A stretch of DNA of 12,500 nucleotides from contig WAEK01000010.1 in assembly GCA_011634665.1 (NCBI GenBank), positions 1,837,501 through 1,850,000 on the forward strand, given 5' to 3'. Under the pieces are notes generated by a model. That model was not told where the DNA came from and did not search any database. It was given only the letters and a program-made list of their open reading frames with translations. This DNA is from Mortierella sp. BCC40632. Its lineage: Eukaryota; Mortierellomycota; Mortierellomycetes; Mortierellales; Mortierellaceae. Shown piece by piece: positions 1 to 8,475 of the stretch; within the stretch, counting starts at the first letter, position 1, and every line of letters begins with the position of its first letter. A program made the translations under genes and the position numbers.

Positions 1-188
1 CAACAAGAGAAGCAGGCGTCTTCGTCTTCCATTTTCATAGACTCATAGACAAAGCGTGGATCGTCATTCGGACAGCTAAAGAGGAAGAAAAAAAGGTAGA
101 GAGCGAGGAGAGAGAGAGAGCGCGTGTGTGTGTGTATGAAGAGATGGACCTTTCTATTTGGCTGATCCTTTATCTGCTGAGGAACCAT
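1..188 (-). CDS. Possible 5' part of a leftward gene, cut by the left edge
   Basis: On the - strand a frame opens right after a TAG (191-189), has an ATG at 188-186 and stays open for 62 codons to the left edge. Its first part reads through the GT and GA microsatellites and gives a hydrophobic stretch (roughly residues 24-38) that could mimic a signal anchor. The last 24 codons (from about 74) have mixed, acidic, protein-like composition with Asn-Asp-Asp-Pro and Met-Glu-Asp-Glu-Asp. A pyrimidine tract ending in TTTAG (80-76, - strand) looks like a 3' splice site. The real coding part may therefore be an exon from 75 to 1, or may start at the ATG at 32-30, which has A at -3 and G at +4. The product is unknown. 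The purine bias of the + strand to the right fits a leftward gene. Chance is not excluded for so short a frame. Confidence 0.3.
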   Translation of the reverse strand, partial: MVPQQIKDQPNRKVHLFIHTHTRSLSLLALYLFFFLFSCPNDDPRFVYESMKMEDEDACFSC

Positions 189-1638
189 CTAGACCTTTAA
201 GGAGGTCTCCCTGAATGCCGCAATGCGGCTGTGCTTCTCGCCATCCCCAGTCCATCGATCAAAAAAAAAATCTTATTGTCGCCATTGTTGGGTTCGAGGG
301 GCAAAAGGGCCCAGCCCTAAAATAATACAAACCATTACCGAAAGCTACCAAAGACAAAGAACCTCGCCTTCCCCCCAGTGAAAACCAAAGAAATCCCTGG
401 TGTGAGTTGTGAGCGTTCTGGACCGACCATGAAGGTAAGAAGAAAGACACAAATAATGAGGCAAAATAAAAAACGACAAGGACCCAAAAAAAGATACAGG
501 TTTGGGCGACAAGCGTCCCTCCTTGGATCCTCACTTCTCACGATGCACACGACTGTAATTTTTTTTTTTTTTATATTTATTCTGGTCGGGGATAGTGAAA
601 TATTAGAGAGAATGTGAAAATAACAAACGGCAGACAGGCAAGGAAGAGCCACTCTGTCTCTTTCTTTTTTTCCCAGCTTTCCCAGGAGGGAGCCTTTCAG
701 AACAAGCTTCCATGCATTCTGACGGAGACACAAACGTGGTTGGCATTAATGTACAATACACACAGTTGTTCCGTCTTTTGTCGGGCGTACATCATCTTAC
801 ACATGCAGGGGCCGAAGAGGAGGATAGAAAAAAAAAAGTAAGGAAGAGAGAGAAAGAGAGAAAAAAAAGTGGGAGGAAAAATGAGAAGGGAGGAAGGGTA
901 CGCCTTCGATTTGAAAACAGTTGGGTTCCTCGAGTTTGCCGTGTTACTCTGGGTGCAAAGTGTACAGTCTAACCTGCTTAGACCATCCACAGGCGAGTAG
1001 GACACGACTAGACCCTGTTCTCCCTTCTCCCAGTATCTATCGGGGTTCAGAAAGATGAGAAAGAGATACACATGAGCGAAGGAGGGCCAACGGATTGGGG
1101 GAGAAAGGCAGCTCAAATATAGACCCAATACTACAGGGTAAACGCCACGTCAAGATATCAGCACTTCAAGATGCCAGGAAAGACCCTGAGAGGTCCTGGG
1201 AAAAAATAAAGGAATCGATAGGTGGATGAAAGGATGGTTTAGGAGGGTTGAGGGCAAAGAGGAGCACAGACAATGGTTGCAAGAACAGAGCTTTCGGTCG
1301 GGTGCAACGTAGACTAACTATAAGAAATGCGCACGTACTCTTTTTTTGAGCCACGTCCTTGGTCCAGCAGGGGTTGGGGGAGACATGGCCACCAGTATGT
1401 GCAACCCTTCGATTGAACCCTTCCACTCATTCATGAAAAACAAAGATCTCGCTCTCTTGCTCTTTTTTTTTTTTCGGTTGTTGTTGTGCACACTGTACTC
1501 TGGATGATGGGTTATCATTCTGGAGGAGCTTTTGGCAGAGAGAGACAGAAGTGAAGGATTGAGTGAGTCGTCGTTCGAAAGGCGAAATCATGCATAGACC
1601 ATAATCTTGCATACCTAGACGTCAATAGACCACTCGAG
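189..1638. other. Spacer upstream of the possible leftward gene, no gene recognised
   Basis: Mixed and purine-leaning on the + strand, with T14 (559-572), a GA-rich patch (835-885) and T12 (1463-1474). Two short inverted repeats lie side by side at 191-208 and 217-229. An ATGAAG/GTAAGA sequence at 429-440 mimics a tiny first exon. Frames of up to 143 codons occur on both strands without motifs. Confidence 0.4.
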
Positions 1639-1919
1639 AAAAAAAAAAAAAAAAAAAAAAAAAGAAAAGAAAAGATGCAGATCGCCTCTTGATTGTGTTT
1701 GGGAGGATTCTCAAGGCGATGGGGCGTAATTGTGCCATGAGCGTTGCGTATTGGACATTCGGACATGCGACAAAAAAAAAAAAAGGAAAAAGGAAAAGAA
1801 AAGAAAAGAAAAAAAAAAAAAAGAAAAATGTGGGACCGCGCAGGACAAAAAAGACATTTTCGTATCAAGATAGGTTGCATCTTCGTGTTTGTCTTTTTGG
1901 ACAAAAAAAAAAAAAAAAA
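1639..1919. repeat. Cluster of A-rich purine tracts
   Basis: A25 (1639-1663) with AAAAG units, a 57-base all-purine tract (1772-1828) containing A13 and AAAAG repeats, and A17 (1903-1919) lie within 280 bases. All are on the + strand. Confidence 0.95.
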
Positions 1920-2439
1920 TGACGGGATACAATAATGATACCGTTGAGGAAACCAAAAAGAATTGGACGGATAGTGATACCTGAGCACTTTCTCCCTCTC
2001 TCTCTTTCTTTCTTTTTCATCTACAGCAGATTGCTCTCTCTCTCTCTTACCACCTCTTCAACAATTGTGCACAAGGCTTCGATTTGTTTGCTTGAATCTC
2101 CACTGTTGGCTCTCCTCCTCCCACATGCATGCATTACCGGCAGCATTACAAGCGTAGAACAAAAAAGAGAGGATGAGAAAGAGAGAAAGAGAAAGAAAGA
2201 AAAAAGAGAAAGGAGAGTATGACACGGGCACAGAAACGGGGCAAACATTAACCGACAACAGTAAAACCCAATGACGGCTGCACCATTGTAATGTTTACCT
2301 TGAAGATTGTACCTTTTTTTTCCCTCCCTTTAAAGCAGACGGTGTCTTTGTTCAGGGGTATGATTAGCAGAGAGGGTCCAAGGCGAAGCGCAGACCAAGG
2401 ATTTGTAGCAAGGCAGGTTAAGCTGAGAGCACCAGAAGC
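1920..2439. other. Spacer with CT and GA patches, no gene recognised
   Basis: It contains a CT patch (1990-2050) with an acceptor-like CATCTACAG, and a GA patch (2159-2219). The two could pair as a loose inverted repeat. No coding frame stands out. Confidence 0.4.
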
Positions 2440-2464
2440 TTTTTTTTTTTTTTTTTTTTTTTTT
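2440..2464. repeat. T25 run
   Basis: Twenty-five T followed by GCGCGC. It is the longest T run in the left half. Confidence 0.95.
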
Positions 2465-2769
2465 GCGCGCAAAGCCGATAGTCAATAGAGAGGAAGAGAG
2501 CGGACAAATCATGTTTCGTACACTATGTATGCCAAGTTCACACGGTTGTTACCCCCTGGCTCGGCTACAAACTGGCTTCTTTTCTGTTTGTCTTCCTTTA
2601 GCCCAGGTTACTGAAGAAACGCGACGGCCTGGATAAAGCATATGAATGGATCGCAACAGAGACTAAAAGTCTCGGACAGGAGATCCTCCTGTTGACCCAG
2701 ACAGAATCGAGGCGAGGCTTTCTTTGTCCAGGACCTGCTCCTCGGGGTGTAGGTATCTATCTGGTGTAG
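2465..2769. other. Unique stretch with an exon-like frame, no gene supported
   Basis: TTGTCTTCCTTTAG ends at 2601. The + frame after it stays open for 55 codons to TAG at 2767-2769 with mixed, protein-like composition. The opposing strand is open over the same bases, so the signal is weak. Confidence 0.3.
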
Positions 2770-3686
2770 TATCGGCCTTGTGTGTGGGGGGGTATATTTT
2801 GTTCTTTTGTGCTGTGTGTCTTCTCTCTCGGGGCGTCTTAAGGAGGAAAGGGGCCTGGGCCTGTGGCAGAGTGAATGTTTCTCTGCTATCGCTCGGTGGT
2901 CATTCGCTAAAAAGGATTCTGCGATCTCCTCAATGACGAAGGAGCTGACGGGTGGAGGCGGTATTGGCGGGGGCGGGAGGACCCGCGGGGAGAAGGGGAG
3001 GAGAAGCCAACTCTGGGACTGCAGATACAAACGAATGGCCCGGAGTCATCGAGGCGGAACGATGCTCGATGATAAAAAAAAAAAAAAAAAAAAAGTACAC
3101 ACAGGGCATTCCTTTTGCTTGGACGTTCAGAGCATACCTACGTATTCCTTTTTCTACAAACATGAGCAGGATGCCGTCTCGGAGAAGAGTCGAGCGGGAC
3201 TAGGATGAGACACCAACCGGCCGGTATTCAACCCCCGGAAGAGGACTGAATAGGGTCTCTCTCTTTCACTCATCCGCTCTCGTTCTCTTTTCTAGGAAAG
3301 TCAAGTATCTCACGACCTTCTCTCTCCTTCTTTCCTCGACTGGAAAAGGACTCATATAAAAAAAAAGACGGGATCCCTGTGATGAACAAAGCGGAAGCTG
3401 AAAACGTACAAGCAAGGACGCCCGCATGCTCTGAACCCTGGCGCATGTCACAGATCTGGGTGACGGACGGACAGGCCTATTGTAATTGAACATGGTACAT
3501 GTAGTTAACCACTGGCTGTCGGGGTATGGGTGGAGTGGATAGAACGGACAGCCCACAGGGCTCAGAGAGTGCAGCCAAGGAGAGGACAAGGACAGCCGTA
3601 ACGGGGCCTTCCTAGGGTAGCGGGTTGAGCAGGGATACAAAAGGAGAAAGAGTGAACAATCCGTCTCTTTTTCTCTCTTGTTGCTA
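2770..3686. other. GC-richer spacer with A21 run, no gene supported
   Basis: A G-rich stretch (2930-3000) is followed by A21 (3074-3094) and then unique DNA. A + strand frame from 3250 to 3489 is open for 79 codons of mixed composition after a CTTTTCTAG acceptor-like site, but lacks an early ATG. An opposing - strand frame spans 3266-3826. Neither has a recognisable motif. Confidence 0.35.
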
Positions 3687-3897
3687 ATGCTTAGCAACCA
3701 TGTCTGGCTACTAGGCAAAGGCTCTGTTCGGTTAATCGTAGCCGAAATGCAAGAGCACAGAAGAGGTTTGCAATCGATGAGCGCCACTGAGGTAAGCCTA
3801 CGTGAGAGAGAAGAGAAAAGGAGCACCGACCAGGTGCAGGGGGTAGGAGTAATAGCCGGGGCTAGTGCACTCGGTTAGTTTTGTGAGAGAAAGAGAA

Positions 3898-3936
<39 letters not shown>

Positions 3937-4312
3937 GGCTAGTGGGAAGGGTAACAGGGCTGGATTTGGCCCGTTTTGGGTGCGATTGGCCGATCCAAAG
4001 ACGACTCTGGTCAGGGTTTAGGCGATCTAGTACAAGGCAGACGCGGAAAACTCGCATGAGGTGGATATCGAGAATAACTCTCGTGCGCCCTTTCCCTCCC
4101 TCCTTCTCTTTCAACAGGTGTGTTCTCAAGTGAGGATTCATGGACGGACAAACAAGGCGAGAACGGACGAGAAGGAGAAAAGAGGAAGAGTAGGAGGGAC
4201 AGAGAAAAGGGCTCACGACTGGCTGAACGAACGAACGGACAGACTGACGGACCATCGGACGAGGCCCGACGGCGATACACGATACACGCAGGGGCGAGAA
4301 AGAGTGAGATAG
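3687..4312 (+). other. Candidate small two-exon gene, 99 codons, intron 3792-4117
   Basis: An ATG at 3687 opens 35 codons of mixed composition that end at a strong GAG/GTAAGC donor (3792). The next strong acceptor, CTCTTTCAACAG, ends at 4117 after a pyrimidine tract, with ATAAC, a possible branch site, about 40 bases before it. Joining keeps the frame and gives 64 more codons, Arg/Lys/Glu-rich, to TAG at 4310-4312. The 326-nt intron would contain the GA repeat. As an alternative, GCTAATGCTTAG just before 3695 looks like a branch site plus acceptor, which would make 3695-3791 an internal exon. No domain is recognised; the second exon is low in complexity. Confidence 0.2.
3884..3933. repeat. 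GA/GAAA microsatellite
   Basis: GAAAGA variants pass into about fifteen GA units, ending at a GGTAGG sequence. Confidence 0.9.
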
Positions 4313-4359
4313 AGAGAGAGAGAGTGAGAGAGAGAGAGAGAGAGAGAAAAAGAGAGAGG
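4296..4359. repeat. GA microsatellite
   Basis: GA units with a few GT interruptions. It is the last long purine tract before the strand bias flips. Confidence 0.9.
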
Positions 4360-4439
4360 CCACTGTTTTTGTTGTTTGTCCAGGGATACACAGCAGCTGG
4401 AGCCAACCCTTCTGAGCCAACGCCCGTTCATTTCAGCTG

Positions 4440-5440
4440 CAGCACGCCCTTTGGGCCGTTCTCTCCGCACCCTGGGCCGGACTTTGTCTCTGTCTGTATC
4501 TTGTATCTCACTCTCATTCACTTCCTCCAGCGCCCTGAACCCTGCCTTGCCTCTCACCCACTCACTCACTCACCACTCTCTCCCCCTTCTCCATCCTCCC
4601 CGTCTCTTACTTTTTTTTTTTTTTCGCCTTTTTTTTTTTTTTTTTCTCTGCCTATCTTTTCTTTTTCTTTCTCTCTCTCCCCTCTTCCTCCTATCTTTAT
4701 ATATATCTCTTTATCTTTTTTGCGCCTGATCGGATCCCCTTTTGCCCTGTTTTGGATTCCGGGATCTGTTTTGTCATCTTCATCTTTCATAAATCGCGAT
4801 CATCATTAAATCCTGATCTTCCCGCATCTCTTTTTTGGTTTTTTCCTCGGCTGCGGATCTTTTTTTATGTTGGTTTATTTCTTCTCTCCCCCCTCTCGCT
4901 CGCTCTTTATCTTGCTCTTGCCCCCCCCGCCCTTATTCTTGCTTGCTCTTGCTCTATCGCTCTTGCTCTCTATCTTGCTCTCTCTCTCTTCCCATTTTTC
5001 TGCTCTCCCTCTCCTAAATCCGCCGTTGCCGACATCTCTCTCCATCCTTCTTTCTCGCATCAGCTCCTCTCTTGTTCGTCGAGCCTACGGCTGCAAACCA
5101 AGCACCAGGTAAGGCGTCGCTACTCTTCCTTCTCCCCCTCCTCCTCCTCCCCCTTTATTTTCTTCTAGTTCGACTCAACACATCTGCCTTCACCCACAAC
5201 ACACATCCACACACCTACACACCTACACCCAGAGACCCTTTCCCCTTTGTCCGCATCCGACCTACAGCCTTCGTCTTCTTTACTTTCTATTGCTGCGCCT
5301 ATCCCTCTCCTCCTGCCCGGCTGACATTGGAGTATGCAGAGTAGCCCGCCTCGTGAATGGCTCATATCTCTCCCTCTCTTCTCCTCTCTCTCTTTCTCTC
5401 GGTCTTGTTCAGGATGTTCATGCAGCGCAAATGACCCCCC
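4440..5440 (+). other. 1-kb pyrimidine-dominated block
   Basis: Almost the whole kilobase is C and T on the + strand, with T14 (4611-4624), T17 (4629-4645), CTCA units (4556-4576), and CT, CTTG and CTC tracts. All three + frames stay open for long distances because stop codons need purines, so frames here are not evidence of genes. Blocks like this occur upstream of fungal genes as promoters or leaders, which suggests rightward transcription further on. Confidence 0.5.
5109..5168 (+). other. Candidate 60-nt intron
   Basis: CAG/GTAAGG at the left and TTTTCTTCTAG at the right bound 60 bases that are almost pure pyrimidine between the ends. Length and signals match fungal introns well. No good branch site is visible, since the only late A is in TTTATTT. 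It may lie in a 5' leader; the flanking frames are Ser/Pro/Thr-rich as expected of any C/T-rich DNA. Confidence 0.25.
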
Positions 5441-5538
5441 CTAGGAGAAAGAGAGAATAAGGAGTATGTGTATGAGTGAGTGAGAGAGAGTCCGACTCAC
5501 TCGGACGCACGTCCTTTACCGCACTGCCACATTATCAG

Positions 5539-5562
5539 GAAGAAGAAGAAGAAGAAGAAGAA
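5539..5562. repeat. (GAA)8 trinucleotide repeat
   Basis: Eight uninterrupted GAA units with a GA-rich flank to 5573. This purine tract on the + strand runs against the pyrimidine bias of its surroundings. Confidence 0.95.
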
Positions 5563-5722
5563 GAGAAGAGAAAGTGACGAGAGATATCCAGGAGGGCTGT
5601 TTCCGTCGCTGTGAGTGTGCGCCTTACTCCATTGAGATGGCTTTTCTTTGTCCGTAACAGTGGGCAGAAGGCTGTCTCTATCTCTCTCTTTCTCTCTCTC
5701 ACTCTTTCCCCACCCGTCACAG

Positions 5723-5856
5723 GGTCGTCCATGCAGCCAATGCGACACAAAAGGGCCTTGGAGAGAGTGAGTTTGTGTGTGAGAGGCGCCCTGTCGTCCC
5801 TCGGGCCCATCGTGGGCTGCACTGCATCAGTCCGTCCCTTTTGTCCCTTGCAACAG
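5723..5856 (+). other. Candidate small exon (5723-5766) and 90-nt intron (5767-5856)
   Basis: A C/T-rich stretch ends in CACAG at 5722. The 44 bases that follow end at GTGAGT (5767-5772), and the next acceptor-like site, TTGCAACAG, ends at 5856. Spacing and signals fit fungal introns. A second acceptor-like site ends at 6015. No joined frame gives a recognisable protein. Confidence 0.15.
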
Positions 5857-6207
5857 CATGGCCTATCTCTGCCCTATTTTTCCCCTTTGCCTTCCCATCC
5901 GATTCGCCTCTATTTACGCACTACAAACACGCACTGCACAAACTGCACACCGCATCCACCCACGCACACATGCCCTGCTTTTTTTGTCCCTTCTTCCCTT
6001 CGTCTCCTCAACCAGGTCTACAACTCACTAGGCAACATTGGCTTAGTGAAAAAAAAAAGAAAGAGTGAGGCGCATGCAAGGATACGTGTTCCCATCGCCC
6101 ATATTCATTACAAAAAGGCAAAGCGAGAGAAAGAGAAAAGGAGGAAGAGAGAAAAGGACCCTGTCTCCTCCTGTGATTCGCGCAACCCTTCTCACCTGCA
6201 TTCATGC

Positions 6208-6263
6208 GCACATTCACACATACACACACGCACACACACACGCACACACACGCACACGCACAA
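6208..6263. repeat. CA/CGCA microsatellite
   Basis: An imperfect CA tract contains several CGCACA variants. Confidence 0.9.
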
Positions 6264-6386
6264 CTCACGTCCAGCACCCTTCCTTACCCCTGTCCAGTCC
6301 ATCCTTTGTCGCGGTTGATTCCCCTCTCTCCCCATTCTTGATGACCCTCTCAATTTTTTTTTCTCCGTCGCGCTTGCCTTTTTTCC

Positions 6387-6413
6387 TTTTTTTTTTTTTT
6401 TTTTTTTTTTCAG
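6387..6413 (+). other. T24 run ending in CAG, acceptor-like
   Basis: Twenty-four T are followed at once by CAG (6411-6413), which is an ideal polypyrimidine tract plus 3' splice site. A CAG/GTAGAC donor-like site follows about 55 bases later (6468-6474). A frame between them is open, but no partner exon can be named. Confidence 0.25.
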
Positions 6414-7136
6414 GCCAAGTGCCAATATATGCACTGTGGTTGAGAGAGAGATGTATTTTGAGACGCAGGTAGACATCATCATCGGAGCAAGTCCCTGAAT
6501 TGAGTGGCTACCCAAAAGAGAGTGAAAGAGAGACGAGCAAACGAGAGACCGGATGCCCCCGATCTCGAGAAGACAAAGGGACCCTCCTCTGTTTCCGCCA
6601 ACCAGGGTGTTGCGTTTAGCCAAGCAAGAGAAGAAAAAAAAAACGAGGGAGTAGCCGTAGTACCTCTGTGTCTGTGTGTGTGCATTTTGTATCGTATCTG
6701 TCCACTCTTCTGGAAGGAAGAGAGAGAGGTTGCGTCAAAAGGTCGCACATGATATGGGGACTTTTTTTTTTTTTTTATGCAGCCTTTCGGTTGCGGACCC
6801 GTTCGTCTTCTTGGGCTTTGCTTCCGTTTCCTATCCTCTCTTCTCCTTATTACTTTATGTATAATAATAATAATAACAATAATGGCACGGACAGGGCTGA
6901 CCAGCCACTGTCTGTCCGCAGGGACGAGACAAGTCAGGCCAACCCTTCCCTTCTCTCTCTCTCTCTCTCTCTCTCTTTCTCAACTCTGCCCGAGATATGA
7001 GATGTGTGTGTGCGCCGAGAACGATGCCATTCAAGGTTTCCGTTGTGATACTTGCTGCGTTCCACAGACCTGGCGCGTGGCATCAACTCCTGTTCACTGC
7101 AAGGGCTGAAGGGAAAGCGTTGGGATCCCACTTGGG

Positions 7137-7137
<1 letters not shown>
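6414..7137. other. Spacer with short repeats, no gene supported
   Basis: The stretch contains T15 (6762-6776) followed by ATGCAG, a TAA trinucleotide repeat (6860-6876) and a CT tract (6951-6980). A frame from a GTG at 6504 stays open for 82 codons with mixed, protein-like composition in its first two thirds. It has no acceptor at its start and no known motif. Confidence 0.35.

Positions 7138-7176
<39 letters not shown>
7138..7176. repeat. T39 run
   Basis: Thirty-nine consecutive T, the longest homopolymer in the window. Confidence 0.95.
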
Positions 7177-7573
7177 CCTGGGCCTACTCTCTTTTTTCTT
7201 GCTCCACCACTCCTCCTACTCTTGGTTTGCCCAGGGTGCGAGACTCCCAATGCATTTCCCGCACCACATGGGTCATGCATACACAAACACTCTCTTTCTC
7301 CTTTTGCACCTGCGCCCGCACTGACTCTCTGAGGAACATGCTCTGTTGTGTTTTGTCCCTTGATCCCTTGCACTCCTTGGTATCCCCCTTTCCACCTCTT
7401 CCCCCTCTTCTTTTCATGGGTTGCTTTCCATCATCCTGAACCGCTGAGGGATCGACTGGGTGTGCATATTAGGTGTGCAGCTCATCACAATGCCACGCTT
7501 TTTTGGGGCGATGAGAAAGCAGGAGCGAGGCAAGTGAGCCATTGCCTGCTTGTTCATGATTAATGCCCACTGC
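7177..7573. other. Spacer, no gene recognised
   Basis: This is mixed-composition DNA, mildly pyrimidine-rich. Several frames of 60 to 110 codons overlap in different phases with no sign that one is preferred. Confidence 0.4.
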
Positions 7574-7931
7574 ATGGCTTGGACGAGTAAGAAGATAAGA
7601 GAGAAAGAGAGAGAAAGAGCCAAGCCCCGACTTGCCTGGTTGTTGTTGCGACGAGAGAGGGTGAGTGGGATTGAGAGAATGAGTGAATGAAAGAAGGTTT
7701 TCCTTCTTTTTGAGCTCTCTCTCTCTCTCTCTTTCACCCAGGACAGCCTTTGCACGACGCGCCCACCGGGGGATTGGGAGAGAGAGAGACAGCGGCTATT
7801 GCAATTGCGGTTCCCTTTGTCCTATCCCGTCGTGATATCATCGCTTGCGCCTTCATTTCCCTTGGCTCGTCTAATTTTGGCTCACTTCTCCATCCCTTTC
7901 TCTCAACTCCTTTTGGCTCTCTTTCTTTCTT

Positions 7932-7999
<68 letters not shown>

Positions 8000-8056
8000 T
8001 GTGTGTGTATTGTTTGTCTCCCTTGTGCTTGTTCCTGCATTGCGATTCCGGGTTGA
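7574..8056 (+). other. Candidate two-exon frame with strong 81-nt intron (7661-7741)
   Basis: An ATG at 7574 opens 29 codons rich in Arg, Lys and Glu that end exactly at a GTGAGT donor (7661). The 81-nt segment that follows has a long CT tract and ends TTTCACCCAG (7741). Joining to 7742 keeps the frame and removes an in-frame TGA. The second part runs 104 codons to the stop at 8054-8056, but its second half is only a translation of the CT repeat (Leu-Ser) and the GT repeat (Cys-Val). The intron is among the best-looking in the window. The protein has no recognised motif, and a non-coding spliced transcript or chance is as likely. Confidence 0.17.
7917..8008. repeat. Compound (CTTT)4-(CT)n-(GT)13 microsatellite
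   Basis: Four CTTT units (7921-7936) pass into about 23 CT units to 7982, which pass directly into thirteen GT units (7983-8008). The three repeat types follow with no spacer, which points to expansion and point mutation at one repeat seed. Confidence 0.95.
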
Positions 8057-8440
8057 TGGCCCAAAGGCGTCCTCCGTCCTCCTGGACAAATAGAAGGGCG
8101 ACCAAAGAGCAAGAGGCGATAAAGGAATGGGCTGGGAAAAAGGCGACAACCCCCCAATGCCCCGCAAGGGGGCACTCGGTGACCGAGTTAATTTCCGACA
8201 TTGTGGTTCTCTTTCTCTCGTGCACGCTCTTTTTTTTTTTTTTTTGCCCGCTCTCTCTCTTTCTCTCTCTACCCTCTCTACTCTCTCTCTCTCGTGTTGC
8301 CACAATTGAACACGCACACAGTCACTCTTGGTGTTTCTCTCTTTTGCTCTCTCCTCGATCTCTCTTGGTCTCGATTTGGTCGTTGTTGACATTAGGTGTG
8401 CTATTATTTTGTGCTGCAACCTCCCGGGGAGCCGGACTCC
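8009..8440. other. Spacer with T16 run and CT stretches, no gene recognised
   Basis: A short GC-richer island (8040-8200) is followed by T16 at 8230-8245 and CT-rich DNA to about 8370. A long open frame crosses this region, but most of it is low-complexity Ser/Leu/Phe from pyrimidine tracts. Confidence 0.4.

Positions 8441-8475
<35 letters not shown>
8441..8475. repeat. T20-A15 perfect inverted homopolymer
   Basis: Twenty T are followed with no spacer by fifteen A, giving a perfect 15-bp palindromic T/A arm pair. It is the only place in the window where two long homopolymers of opposite strand sense abut. Confidence 0.95.

Larger units (their letters stand above)
5441..6207. other. Spacer with mixed repeats, no gene supported
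   Basis: Contents are a GAGT/GAGA patch (5470-5490), an inverted repeat GTCCGA/TCGGAC at 5490-5506, the GAA repeat, CT tracts near 5675-5705, and a GA-rich patch at 6122-6157. The longest frame, 5611-6318, reads through microsatellites and has no motif. Confidence 0.35.

Noticed and set aside
286..300. GGGTTCGAGG, a box B-like sequence
   Set aside because: The required CC end is missing and no box A or cloverleaf is found on either strand.
429..440. ATGAAG followed by GTAAGA as a tiny first exon
   Set aside because: No partner acceptor with a continuing frame could be identified. A 6-base exon match is expected by chance.
3074..3094. A21 run as the tail of a retroposed copy
   Set aside because: No clear target-site duplication on either side and no recognisable source sequence before it. 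Similar runs occur throughout the window.
3266..3826. Open frame of 186 codons on the - strand
   Set aside because: Ser/Leu/Arg-rich without motif, in the antisense of purine-rich DNA. It competes with + strand segments that have better splice signals.
4120..4809. Open frame of 229 codons on the + strand
   Set aside because: It reads through a GA repeat (Arg-Glu) and then C/T-rich DNA (Ser/Pro/Phe/Leu). Composition alone explains its length.
5611..6318. Open frame of 235 codons on the + strand
   Set aside because: It ends in a His-Thr tract from the CA repeat and spans acceptor-like and donor-like sites. No family resemblance, and several frames are open here.
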